64,000 bases of DNA, from the NCBI GenBank assembly GCA_023429995.1, contig JAEZCE010000023.1:107113-171112 (forward strand), read 5' to 3'. Shown here piece after piece: positions 18,001 to 26,020 of the stretch; position 1 is the first letter of the stretch, and every line of letters starts with the position of its first letter. Both the position numbers and the translations under genes were made by a program. The notes beneath the pieces were generated by a model. It was not told the origin of the DNA and did no database searches. It saw nothing but the letters and a program-made list of their open reading frames with translations. The stretch is from Bacillota bacterium. GTDB lineage: Bacteria; Bacillota; UBA4882; UBA8346.

Positions 18001-20092
18001 CAATAGAATCATAGCTATAAGCGTATTGATTTCCGTTTGGGTCAGTGGCTGAGATTTTCCTGCCGAGATCAAAATCATAGGTGAAGGTGGCTAGAGTGGT
18101 ATTATCCAGCCGATAAACACGGGTAGGGTATAGATAATTGTAGGCGCTGGAATATTCAATTTTAATGGTATTTCCCTGTGGATCAGTCTTGGAGAGCATA
18201 TTGCCGTAGGAATCATAGCTATAGTTGGTATTTAAATAGGAACCGTTATAAATCCGGCTGGTTTGCAGCAAATTCCCATTTGTATCATATTGATAATGGA
18301 TTTGATTTAATTGGCTGGTATTATGGACGGCATCATGAATTAATGCGGCTTTGGTGACCATTTGACCGTATCCAAATCCAGCGGCATATAACGCATTTTG
18401 GTATAGCGGATTATATTGGGCGAGGTTTTTGTTACTGCTGGTATTGGCATAGGCCATCAGGGTTTCCGTACCATAAGGGTCGATTGTCCGGGTTATATTT
18501 CCCCAGTCATCATATTCAAAATTGTATGTTGCCGCTTGACCGGCGGAACCGTCTGTTTTAAAGAAAGTAGTTGTAATGGAACTTGGATGTTTGGCGTCGC
18601 TACCGTCATAAGTGGTTCGTTTTAACAAGCTGCCGGATAGAGTGTAGGTTTCTTCTTTGGTGGTATATCCCGCCGAACTGAAGGTATAAATTTTTTTACA
18701 AACCCCATCATTGACGGTAACCGGACCGGTATAGCCGCTATAGGTTACACTCCGAAATGGTGTTGATTCTCCCGAATGATAAAATTCCTGTTTAGATACT
18801 GAATAGGGACTGGTATTGTACGAATATGAGGAGTGAACTCCAGTCGGATACCATATATTTTTGAGATGACCTAAATTATCTATACCTTTCTGAAACTCAT
18901 AGCTGGTTGTATGGCCCAGGCTGTCGATAAAAAACCCAGTATAATTGCCATTACCGCCAATAGATGAACGTGTTAAAATTATTTTACTGCTTCCGTTGGA
19001 AAGCTTCTGGACTATATTTGTTAAATTGAACCACATATTCGATTGGTCATAGTTCAACAAAAAAGTTCTTCCAGTCGAATCTACAAATGATGTTACGCGA
19101 TAACATTCATGCCAAACTTGTTTATCTATCGGAGCATTTTTATTTATCAAATAAGAAAACTTTTGCTGATTACAATTTATATAGTATCCGTTTTTATAGG
19201 TAATAGTTTGACCGGAACTAAAAAATGTAATCTTTGTTCCATCTTTTAAAGTTATTTGATAGAGATTACCAGGAAGCTCTTCTGCATCTTTTATTTTACG
19301 TGTGGCGGTATAATAACACGTGAACAGGTCTTCGTGTTTTACCATTTTATTATAATAAGAAGTTGGCGGAGCATCATAGCTCGTCCCATCCGGAAGGTAA
19401 AGCCTTTGGTTATAATAATGAGGTATTCCCCAATACCAGCTTGCTTCTATCCAGAAAGGATCTGTATAATCAACTCCATTCCATGAAAAGACCCGATTTA
19501 AATTAAAGTCCCTTCCCCTCCCGGGCAGCGAGATTACTCTTGATACTATACTTAACCGTTGCGTATATAAAAGAACATTCTCTTCCCCATTATGAGTATA
19601 ATCCATAAATGGATTTAGGCCGTTGCCATCCCATCCGGAGGTGACCCCCGGCACATAATCGCTAAAATGAGTAATAGTCGCTTCCAAGGTTCCCGTTTCA
19701 AAGTTGATATTTTGATTGGTTACCGGTTCGAGCTTGCCGGCGGTACGGTTAATATAGTAAAGCCTGACATTGGATAAGGAAAATTCCTTGGGGAGGGCAG
19801 TTTTGTCTAATTTTAAGCGTATTTTCAGTTCTTTTCCGGAGGTAAACTTTAAGCCGCTTGGTCCAAAACGGTATGGTAAGGAAATGGGATGAAATCCGAA
19901 AGGAAGGGTAATTCCGTTATAGTTGTCATCTGCTTGCTGAATATTTAATTCTTCACCAGCTGCATTTGGGGGAACTTCGATTTCTATATTGTTAAAGTTA
20001 ACTTTGATGATTTTGTCTTTTTGGGCCTGAAATACCCGGAGACTTGACTCAGCCCAAGTAACTTGATGGGATAAGAAGATTAGCCCGATCAT
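15011..20092 (-). CDS. RHS/YD-repeat surface protein, signal region frameshifted
   Basis: A 1693-residue frame. After a beta-rich N-terminal region comes a long array of YD repeats (for example YDSYGNMLS, YDSIGRLTS, YDADGRPQ). An inserted beta-sandwich of about 150 residues follows, and then the RHS core end: YRFTG, ARFYDPETGRF, PVKLIDPAG. The last 190 residues are the variable C-terminal tip with no family I recognise. The ATG at 20092 has no ribosome site and gives a truncated signal (MIGLIFLSHQVTWA). A well-placed ATG at 20135 with AAGGGGATAATA encodes the missing half but is one base out of frame across a 7-T tract. The product should be a large exported shell around the tip domain. Confidence 0.85.
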   Translation of the reverse strand: MIGLIFLSHQVTWAESSLRVFQAQKDKIIKVNFNNIEIEVPPNAAGEELNIQQADDNYNGITLPFGFHPISLPYRFGPSGLKFTSGKELKIRLKLDKTALPKEFSLSNVRLYYINRTAGKLEPVTNQNINFETGTLEATITHFSDYVPGVTSGWDGNGLNPFMDYTHNGEENVLLYTQRLSIVSRVISLPGRGRDFNLNRVFSWNGVDYTDPFWIEASWYWGIPHYYNQRLYLPDGTSYDAPPTSYYNKMVKHEDLFTCYYTATRKIKDAEELPGNLYQITLKDGTKITFFSSGQTITYKNGYYINCNQQKFSYLINKNAPIDKQVWHECYRVTSFVDSTGRTFLLNYDQSNMWFNLTNIVQKLSNGSSKIILTRSSIGGNGNYTGFFIDSLGHTTSYEFQKGIDNLGHLKNIWYPTGVHSSYSYNTSPYSVSKQEFYHSGESTPFRSVTYSGYTGPVTVNDGVCKKIYTFSSAGYTTKEETYTLSGSLLKRTTYDGSDAKHPSSITTTFFKTDGSAGQAATYNFEYDDWGNITRTIDPYGTETLMAYANTSSNKNLAQYNPLYQNALYAAGFGYGQMVTKAALIHDAVHNTSQLNQIHYQYDTNGNLLQTSRIYNGSYLNTNYSYDSYGNMLSKTDPQGNTIKIEYSSAYNYLYPTRVYRLDNTTLATFTYDFDLGRKISATDPNGNQYAYSYDSIGRLTSESLINSDPAVGVTRQITYDDTNNIISLKFGNATAGWQEGRIYYDSLFGKPTLIQRLTNGNWIKIKSYNYDTNGRMISESANLGYTTTHGYDELGRKVQTQLPDGAISKYTWNDRTLTVTDARGFQKQQTYDLLDRLVQIQEHPDSNSTYNTTYDYDTFSDLIRVTNPRGAQTIYTYDNLSRLIRLDYPQDGIHPLTAETYSYDNAGNLLTKTTAKGTKQFSYEFFNGYRIKQFAEADDRSVNFTYDANDNILTKTFPIGSYTYHYDARNRVTGLSALLDSNTFTVKYTYDTYGRITGIAYPGRSDSVTYTYDDLDRIVTIPGFVNFCSYDGDSNLNEMDYSNGLKNTHTYDADGRPQKITAGYQGTLIDLNYTYDSAGNIQTLNTDRFTYDGLNRLSTESYQGAGKVGSRWNYDSAGNLSSQETTAIDEIQQKITSISSSYSYDLANRLWSMGSNVYMNDADGDRTSKTDGSDTWSYGYDGESRLTSVIKNGTSVQDNTYDSDGMRIKKVANGNTIYTIYQGANPLLEYSATDGQYTYYIYAGKNSIAEEKGGQKFFYHKDYLGSTRALTDLNGKLVGLCKYDAWGNILNSNEYDQDGFDGHMEQTGKWSPINDLENKITYNSSGGWMDTTNLAVASGGGAQSNALYVSPNSDYVLNGFFKTPSHTATLGKAQLVYFDAAGTLIQTDETNAFGWSDIWSQFTLNSHSPTNAVKMHIRLINGGDSDPVLFDEIRLKLPNLQNQDSYRFTGKKEDDGTGLKYFGARFYDPETGRFMTQDPIKSGVNWYQYCNNNPVKLIDPAGFRYLDPHDNPDYNDDLPIGQRSHDHDFIDKSYNQSSKIGWNLSGIDEDFSYRVGPYKITINLGNSLTVDGELTINLDANGNVSSVIDDKGYEVNVIREGVVGLTVKLIDFSLGKNAQITGSIKGCLSLDFEGDLDLWKADLSNKYGQSIEVTVALCRDLGIHAPALNPAKGFGPLFSPGPWGGWEYQFFN

Positions 20093-20098
20093 GAGGCG

Positions 20099-20105
20099 AA
20101 AAAAA
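20099..20105 (-). repeat. Poly-T tract causing a one-base shift at the RHS signal peptide
   Basis: Seven T on the coding (minus) strand between the ATG at 20135 and the main RHS frame. With six T the frames join and give MFRIPFNYSKFFRLMIGL followed by IFLSHQVTWAES, a normal signal peptide. With seven T translation from 20135 ends after 28 codons. It could be a slipped-strand switch, a loss-of-function mutation or a base-calling error. Confidence 0.6.
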
Positions 20106-20264
20106 TTTAGAATAGTTAAATGGTATTCTAAACATTTTATTATCCCCTTATATTATATTCTATTAAATTAATTCTGTCATTTCCTGATAATTCCTTCTAG
20201 CGAATTTAATACATATTGATTATCCTCAATGGAAAGATATTGTGAATTCTCCTAAGGTGTTATA

Positions 20265-20300
20265 AAAAAATATTAATATTTTACATGATTAATATTTTTT
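20265..20300. promoter_or_regulatory. AT-only 13-bp inverted repeat in a divergent gene gap
   Basis: AAAAAATATTAAT (20265-20277) and ATTAATATTTTTT (20288-20300) are perfect reverse complements with a 10-base spacer. It sits between the RHS gene, which points left, and the ABC genes, which point right. An operator is possible. A terminator role is unlikely because the stem contains no G-C pair. Confidence 0.4.
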
Positions 20301-20346
20301 CGTAAGTCCCAGTGAATAAGAATAGAAAAAGGGGAGAGGTTTTCAA

Positions 20347-20493
20347 ATGGCTTCCTATACCATTATGGCAGTATTAGTCAATTACCGTTCTAAACATGCA
20401 GGCGAAATACAAAGTCCGGTGGGGTTTGCTCGGCCTTCGTGTATGATCACCCCAAAAAAGTTCCCTCGGAACAGGCAGGCGAATATCCTATAG
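20347..20493 (+). CDS. Small ORF upstream of the NitT/TauT ABC genes, possibly a gene remnant
   Basis: A 48-residue frame beginning MASYTIMAVLVNYRSKHAG, with AGGGGAGAGG about 8 bases before the ATG. Its stop at 20491 lies one base before the first possible GTG of the ABC ATPase, so the two could be translationally coupled. The first 22 residues resemble the start of small ACT-like regulators found near iron hydrogenase genes. The remainder does not, which suggests a frameshifted remnant. Both readings are tentative. Confidence 0.4.
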   Translation: MASYTIMAVLVNYRSKHAGEIQSPVGFARPSCMITPKKFPRNRQANIL

Positions 20494-20494
20494 G

Positions 20495-21331
20495 GTGGAT
20501 TTGGTGAAAGTGTTTCAGTTTTTAGCGTACGCCCTGCGAAGCCGGAGGTGTTTATTACTGCAAAACAAAAACATCATTGAAATTGTCAATGTCAGCATGA
20601 AATATCATTCATTGAACGGTGAGATACCAGCCCTGGCCCGGATTGATTTTGAAGTTAAAAAGGGTGAATTTGTTTGTATTGTGGGGCCCAGCGGTTGTGG
20701 CAAATCAACACTCCTCTCAATGATTGACGGGTTAATCCCGCCCACCGGCGGTCAGATTTTAATTGAAGGCGCGCCCGTGTGCGGGACATCTTCCAAAGTC
20801 GGTTATATGCTGCAAAAAGACTATCTTTTTGAATGGCGGACGATTCTGGAAAATGTCCACCTCGGCCTGGAAATCCGGAAATCCTTATCAAAAAAAACCA
20901 AAGCCTATGCCAAGGAACTCCTGAAGACTTATGGACTCTATGATTTTAAAGACAAATATCCACAGCAGCTATCCGGGGGAATGCGGCAAAGGGCGGCCTT
21001 GATTCGGACACTGGCGATCCAGCCGGAAATCTTGCTTTTGGATGAGGCATTTTCGGCCTTGGATTACCAAACCCGTTTATTGGTGACTGAGGATATTTAC
21101 GGGATTATCAAGCAGGAAAATAAAACGGCCCTCATGGTAACCCACGATATCTCTGAGAGCATCAGTATGGCCGACCGGGTTATCGTTCTATCGGCAAGAC
21201 CGGCAGTAATTAAAAATATTTACGATATTCATCTGACATGCGAAAAACGGACCCCGATCCATTCCCGAAATGCGGCTGAATTCAAAGTTTATTTCAATCA
21301 GATTTGGAGGGAACTTGATGTTCATGTTTAA
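20495..21331 (+). CDS. NitT/TauT-type ABC transporter ATP-binding protein
   Basis: A 278-residue ATPase with Walker A GPSGCGKST, Q-loop MLQKDYLF, signature LSGGMRQRA, Walker B LLLDEAFSALD and H-loop THD. The family normally starts near IIEIVNVSMKYH, about 25 residues in. A GGAGGTG site at 20543 precedes a CTG at 20558, which may be the real start; the GTG at 20495 has only a weak site. It overlaps the permease gene by 14 bases. The system belongs to the nitrate/sulfonate/thiamine-precursor group, ligand unknown. Confidence 0.9.
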   Translation: MDLVKVFQFLAYALRSRRCLLLQNKNIIEIVNVSMKYHSLNGEIPALARIDFEVKKGEFVCIVGPSGCGKSTLLSMIDGLIPPTGGQILIEGAPVCGTSSKVGYMLQKDYLFEWRTILENVHLGLEIRKSLSKKTKAYAKELLKTYGLYDFKDKYPQQLSGGMRQRAALIRTLAIQPEILLLDEAFSALDYQTRLLVTEDIYGIIKQENKTALMVTHDISESISMADRVIVLSARPAVIKNIYDIHLTCEKRTPIHSRNAAEFKVYFNQIWRELDVHV

Positions 21332-22148
21332 CATTCACAGAAAATCAACCGGCGACATGGAAATTTCCAAAGAACAAAGAGCTTACCTTAGTAAAATCAG
21401 GCTGAAAAAAATAGTGATTCATTTAACCCAAATTTCTTTCTTGATTATCTTTTTTAGTTTATGGGAGTTGCTCGCCCGCTGGAAAATGATTGATGCTTTT
21501 TTGACCAGCCAGCCTTCAAGGATTTATCAGACAATTATGAATCTCTACCACCAGGGGGTATTGTTTGAGCATATCGGCATTACTTGTCTAGAGACAGTGC
21601 TGGGGTTTTTAATGGGCACAATTTTGGGAACGCTGATCGCCACAATTTTATGGTGGTCCGACTTTTTAGCCAAAGTCTGTGCGCCCTATTTGGTGATCCT
21701 CAATAGTTTGCCTAAAATCGCCCTGGCGCCGGTTTTTATCGTCTGGATTGGCGCCGGCTCGGGGGCCATTATTGTGATGGCCCTGGCGATTTCGTTGATT
21801 GTAACAATTTTGGAGGTCCTTAACGGATTTTTAGCGGTAGATCAGGATAAAGTGAAACTGGTCCAAACTTTTGGCGCTTCCAAATGGCAAGTCTTCCGGA
21901 AAGTGATTTTACCCTCGTCACTTTATTCCATCATCAATGCTTTAAAGGTGAATGTGGGGTTATCATGGGTAGGCGTGATAGTCGGGGAGTTTTTGGTTTC
22001 CAAGGCGGGAATCGGATATCTGATTGTTTACGGTGGGCAGGTTTTTCAACTGGATTTGGTGATGGCCAGCGTGATGATTTTGGCTGTGGCTGCCGCCGTC
22101 ATGTATCAGGCAGTCGTTTATTTGGAGCGGTTCTTGATAAAATGGTAA
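21318..22148 (+). CDS. NitT/TauT-type ABC transporter permease
   Basis: A 276-residue inner-membrane permease. The ATG at 21318 has GGAGGG 6 bases upstream and lies inside the end of the ATPase gene, so the two are translationally coupled. About six membrane segments are visible after a 35-residue cytoplasmic start. The BPD_transp_1 coupling region appears around VQTFGASKWQVFRKVILPSS. It precedes the binding protein by 87 bases. Confidence 0.9.
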   Translation: MFMFNIHRKSTGDMEISKEQRAYLSKIRLKKIVIHLTQISFLIIFFSLWELLARWKMIDAFLTSQPSRIYQTIMNLYHQGVLFEHIGITCLETVLGFLMGTILGTLIATILWWSDFLAKVCAPYLVILNSLPKIALAPVFIVWIGAGSGAIIVMALAISLIVTILEVLNGFLAVDQDKVKLVQTFGASKWQVFRKVILPSSLYSIINALKVNVGLSWVGVIVGEFLVSKAGIGYLIVYGGQVFQLDLVMASVMILAVAAAVMYQAVVYLERFLIKW

Positions 22149-22235
22149 CCAAGTCCAAGACAATGCCATTTCCTGTGATTCCGGCATATAGTAAAGGGAA
22201 TGAAAAAGATTTCAAAGTGTAAAGGAGGACGGCAT

Positions 22236-23231
22236 TTGAAAAAGCATTTGGGATTGGCAATTTTAATCCTCGGTCTGTGTTTGTCCATGCCGGGTCTGGG
22301 CAAAGAAGGGTTAATCAAAGTCCGCTTGAGTGAAGTGACCCATTCGGTTTTTTATGCTCCCCAATATACCGCGATTAATCTGGGATTTTTTAACGCCGAA
22401 GGATTGAAGGTGGAACTTACCAATGGAGCGGGCACGGATAAGGTGATGACGGCCGTGTTATCGGGTCAGGTTGACATCGGTTTTGGGGGCCCGGAGGCAG
22501 CCCTGTATGTTTACAATGAGGGAAAGATCGATTATCCGGTTATCTTTGCCCAAGTTACCAATAGGGACGGTTCTTTCCTGGTAGGCCGCAAACCGGAGCC
22601 GGATTTTAAATGGGAAAATGTCAAAGGAAAATCGATCATTGGCGGGCGTAAAGGCGGCATGCCCGAGATGACGCTGGAATATGTTTTGAAGAAAAAAGGT
22701 ATTTTCCCTGGGAAAGATGTTGATGTCAATACCAATGTCCAGTTTGCATTAATGGCGCCTGCTTTCCTAAACGGTCAGGGAGATTATGTCGCCCTATTTG
22801 AACCCACCGCATCAATGCTTGAAAAGGAAGAAAAGGGCTATGTGGTGGCATCCATTGGCAAAGATAGCGGTGAAGTATCGTATACAGCCTATTTTGCCAA
22901 AAGGAGTTTTTTAAAAAAGAACGCACTGATGATACAAAAATTTACCAATGGGCTCTACAAGGGACAACTTTGGGTTGCAAGCCACAGTCCTTCTGAGATT
23001 GCCAAAGCCATTGCGCCATCTTTTCCGGATACCAGTGAGCAATTGCTGACAATGGTAGCTGAAAGATATAAAAATCAAGGAACTTGGAATTCGGACCCGT
23101 TATTAAAGAAGCATTCTTTCGAATTAATGCAGGGAATCATGAAAGAAGCGGGGGAACTGGAAAAAGCAGTTCCTTATGAAAAGATCGCGGAAACTTCGTT
23201 TGCGGGCAAAGCGATGAAAACAATGAAATAA
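22236..23231 (+). CDS. NMT1/THI5-like ABC substrate-binding protein
   Basis: A 331-residue exported binding protein. It starts at a TTG with a textbook AAAGGAGG 7 bases upstream; an in-frame ATG at 22200 lacks a site. The signal runs to about residue 25, with no clear lipobox. The core resembles the NMT1/THI5 group: a VFYAPQYTAINLGFF start, the QVDIGFGGPEAA block and a GKSIIGGRKGG loop. Ligands in this group include thiamine precursors, riboflavin, nitrate and sulfonates. None can be chosen here because no biosynthetic gene or riboswitch is adjacent. Confidence 0.88.
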   Translation: MKKHLGLAILILGLCLSMPGLGKEGLIKVRLSEVTHSVFYAPQYTAINLGFFNAEGLKVELTNGAGTDKVMTAVLSGQVDIGFGGPEAALYVYNEGKIDYPVIFAQVTNRDGSFLVGRKPEPDFKWENVKGKSIIGGRKGGMPEMTLEYVLKKKGIFPGKDVDVNTNVQFALMAPAFLNGQGDYVALFEPTASMLEKEEKGYVVASIGKDSGEVSYTAYFAKRSFLKKNALMIQKFTNGLYKGQLWVASHSPSEIAKAIAPSFPDTSEQLLTMVAERYKNQGTWNSDPLLKKHSFELMQGIMKEAGELEKAVPYEKIAETSFAGKAMKTMK

Positions 23232-23301
23232 AAGATAGAAAAGAAGGCCGTAATTAGTCTTCGAAGAAGGTCCTTTTCTAGGCTTATGATGAAGTTAGAT
23301 C

Positions 23302-24150
23302 TTATTTGATACCTCCCATATGGGTCAAAGTGGCCGCCGCGGCTAAGGCCCCTTCTTTCATTGCCATGGGGATGCTATGTTCTTGCCACCAGGAAACCGC
23401 AAAAGCTGCTTGGTAAGAATCCCCGCATCCCGTGGTATCCACAATGGCTTTAACCGGGACGGCCTCCTGGTAAAATTCTTCCCCGTTAAGGAGGGTAATA
23501 CTTCCATCAGCTCCCAATGTGACAACAATAGGAGCTGCAATGGACTTCGATAAAGGTTTTAAACGGGTTGCCATTTCCCGGTCGCCACTAATAAATCCCA
23601 GCGCAATCCGGGGTAAAACTGATTCGAGGAATTGAATATCCCGGCTGTCCAGAAAATCTACCACCAGTTTGTTACTGCCTCCCAATCGATTCAGGGTGGT
23701 TTGAAAATTAGGATTGTTGGCGGGTATGGCTACGATATCATGTTCAAAAACGAAAGCCCAATCTTCCTCCGACAGCATGAATGTTTGATAAACGCCTCCA
23801 TCCCAACTATCAGGCAAGAAAAAGCGCTCTCCGTTTTTTGAAATATAAATCCGGTTTGATGCAGTTTTTCCTATGCGGGTATGAAGACAGGACACATCGA
23901 TCCCACTTTTGGTAAGGGTATCAATAATTTCCCACCCATAGTCATCAGTACCTACGCAGCCTACTATGGAGGCTTTTATCCCTTTTCGAATACATCCGGA
24001 AGCAAAATTGATGGAATTGCCCCCCACATACGCTTCATTTTCTTCAGGATAAACATCCATGCAACAGACAGTCATGGCGACAATTCTCAAGATTTGCGCT
24101 TTGAGAGAATTATGAAGGCCGGACGGATTTTGAGAATTTGGAATATCCAT
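23302..24150 (-). CDS. PfkB-family sugar kinase, fructoselysine-6-kinase-like
   Basis: A 282-residue ribokinase-fold kinase. The sugar-binding glycines are at YVGGNSINFA and the catalytic block is DTTGCGDSYQAAF. The usual DTxGAGD has A replaced by C, while the catalytic D is kept. The overall pattern, including DVYPEENEAYVGG and SEEDWAFVFEHDIV, resembles FrlD. The N-terminus is uncertain: the ATG at 24150 has only a weak AGAAAGAAG site and gives about 20 residues more than the family. No deglycase or other Amadori gene is adjacent, so the substrate is open. Confidence 0.75.
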   Translation of the reverse strand: MDIPNSQNPSGLHNSLKAQILRIVAMTVCCMDVYPEENEAYVGGNSINFASGCIRKGIKASIVGCVGTDDYGWEIIDTLTKSGIDVSCLHTRIGKTASNRIYISKNGERFFLPDSWDGGVYQTFMLSEEDWAFVFEHDIVAIPANNPNFQTTLNRLGGSNKLVVDFLDSRDIQFLESVLPRIALGFISGDREMATRLKPLSKSIAAPIVVTLGADGSITLLNGEEFYQEAVPVKAIVDTTGCGDSYQAAFAVSWWQEHSIPMAMKEGALAAAATLTHMGGIK

Positions 24151-24261
24151 GATATCAATCTTCTTTCTGCATTGTTGAATAAATCCATTTTATCATAGAG
24201 TATGACATGGATCTTGTCAGGAATTGCCTTTTAATTCTCAAATTTTGCTTCAGGCTCCAAG

Positions 24262-25452
24262 TTACTGCCGAATCGGAGCGGGTCTTACCCGGGAATAAAC
24301 CCAAAGGGCATTCAGTAACAATAAGGCGCTGGTTGCAAAAAAAACATAATGAATACCGAAAAAAGCGGCTATTTGCCCGCCCAGTATCGCTCCGCCAAAA
24401 GCCCCCAAAAACTGGGCAGATTGATTGTAACCAAAGATGCGTCCGGTAACCGCGGCCGGGACATTTTTATTCAGTAAACTGTTGACTGCCGGTAAAAGTC
24501 CGGCCGTAGCGATGCCGAGTAAAAAACGCAGAATGATTAATTGCCATGGAGAATCAACAAAAGCCTGGGGAATCAATAACAGTCCGGCAGTGATTAGTGC
24601 CCAAAGTATCACCTTGCGGGGCCCACTGTGATCAGATACTTTCCCAAGCAGCGGGGAGGCCAAGATGCTGGCTATACCCGGAGCGGAAAAGGCGATGCCG
24701 GAAATCAAAGCAATATAATGTTCATGGTAAGACAATTGTTTGATATAAACTGTGACAATCGGTTCAATTGACATCAGGGCCATTTGCATCATGAATGTGG
24801 TAATAAACATGGCCGCAATGGATTGCCGGTCGGGGATCAGAGCCCATACTTCAGATAACCGGAGCGGTTTTGGCAAGGAACATATAAACTCTTCCCGTAC
24901 AAGTAAGACCGTAGCCACAAAGGTAAATAAAAGCAGGGCGCCGATAGCAAAAAAGACCGCGCGGATTCCCATGATTTCAGTCAAATAACCTCCGATGAGG
25001 GGGCCCAGTAATGAACCCGCAGCTGCTCCAGTAGAAAGGGTACCAAGGGCCCAACCTGAATATTCCCGGGGTGTTTGTGTTGCCACAAGGGTGATCGCGG
25101 ATGAAATATATCCTGAGACACAACCCATGATCAGGCGTAGTCCTACCAATTGATAGGTATTGCTTACCAGACCCATCAATGAGATGACAACAGCCATTCC
25201 TAAACTTGCCCGGAGTAACATCGGTTTACGCCCATACTGGTCCGCCATCCGGCCCCAGACCGGGGAGAAAACCGCCGAGGCAATAAAAGTAATCCCGAAG
25301 GCAATTCCTGACCACTGTTCAACGGCGGAGGTGTTGGTAATGCCGAGTTGTTCGATATAGAGGGGTAATACCGGAGTGATTTGGCTTAGCCCTGTTGCAG
25401 TAATGAATGAGCCAAACCAACAAATCCATAAGTTTCTTTTCCAGTTTGACAT
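24262..25452 (-). CDS. MFS drug efflux transporter (DHA1 type)
   Basis: A 396-residue, twelve-segment major facilitator. Motif A is visible as GRMADQYGRKPM between segments 2 and 3. The antiporter-type motif C region is STGAAAGSLLGPLIGGYL, and a second motif A-like loop is GKVSDHSGPRK. This arrangement is typical of proton-coupled multidrug or tetracycline efflux pumps. It lies 62 bases downstream of an HxlR regulator in the same direction, so it is probably regulated by it. The ribosome site is weak. Confidence 0.9.
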   Translation of the reverse strand: MSNWKRNLWICWFGSFITATGLSQITPVLPLYIEQLGITNTSAVEQWSGIAFGITFIASAVFSPVWGRMADQYGRKPMLLRASLGMAVVISLMGLVSNTYQLVGLRLIMGCVSGYISSAITLVATQTPREYSGWALGTLSTGAAAGSLLGPLIGGYLTEIMGIRAVFFAIGALLLFTFVATVLLVREEFICSLPKPLRLSEVWALIPDRQSIAAMFITTFMMQMALMSIEPIVTVYIKQLSYHEHYIALISGIAFSAPGIASILASPLLGKVSDHSGPRKVILWALITAGLLLIPQAFVDSPWQLIILRFLLGIATAGLLPAVNSLLNKNVPAAVTGRIFGYNQSAQFLGAFGGAILGGQIAAFFGIHYVFFATSALLLLNALWVYSRVRPAPIRQ

Positions 25453-25514
25453 GGAGATTTTCGCCTGATTTCATGGAGATTGTTTTCTTAAAGGTTTTAA
25501 AATAGAATTGGCCC

Positions 25515-25856
25515 TTATTTGCCGGAATCGTTCCTTTGTTTTTGATAATCTTTTCCCCATTCACAAAGGGAATTAAAAACGGGAATAATCGTGCTGCCGA
25601 GTTTTGAAAGTCTGTATTCCACTTTGGGAGGAACTTCGGGAAATATTTGCCTTACGATAAGACCGTCCCGTTCCAGTTCCCGCAGTTGCTGGGTCAGCGT
25701 TTTTTGGCTAATGGCCGGTAACATCCGTTGCAATTCATTAAAACGGATCGTACCTTTCGTTAAGTGCCATAAAATGGCCATCTTCCATTTGCCGCTTACC
25801 ATGTTCAAACCGATCTCCATTGGACATTGATCCGCTATATTGATGGATTTTGCCAT
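25515..25856 (-). CDS. HxlR-family winged-helix transcriptional regulator
   Basis: A 113-residue DNA-binding protein. The HxlR core is clear: CPMEIGLNMVSGKWKMAILWHL, then RFNELQRMLPAISQKTLTQQ and the wing with PPKVEYRLSKLG. The ATG at 25856 has GGAGGAATC upstream; a longer frame from 25916 lacks support. C10 just before the core is the position of the redox- or electrophile-sensing cysteine in several family members. It probably controls the downstream MFS pump. Confidence 0.92.
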   Translation of the reverse strand: MAKSINIADQCPMEIGLNMVSGKWKMAILWHLTKGTIRFNELQRMLPAISQKTLTQQLRELERDGLIVRQIFPEVPPKVEYRLSKLGSTIIPVFNSLCEWGKDYQKQRNDSGK

Positions 25857-26020
25857 GTTGATTCCTCCATGTCGCCCATTGCAAAATGCCTGACGGTATA
25901 CAGGGTGACTATTCATTTTATAGTATCATTTATGCCACTTGGTTGCAATAAGGTGCGTACTTTACCGGGAGATAAACGAGTGTTATCCTTTTTGTACCAA
26001 CCCAAAGGAGAGATATTAAT

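Noticed and set aside
23240..23280. Possible terminator after the NMT1-like gene
   Set aside because: AGAAAAG and CCTTTTCT arms pair only with internal bulges and no T tract follows.
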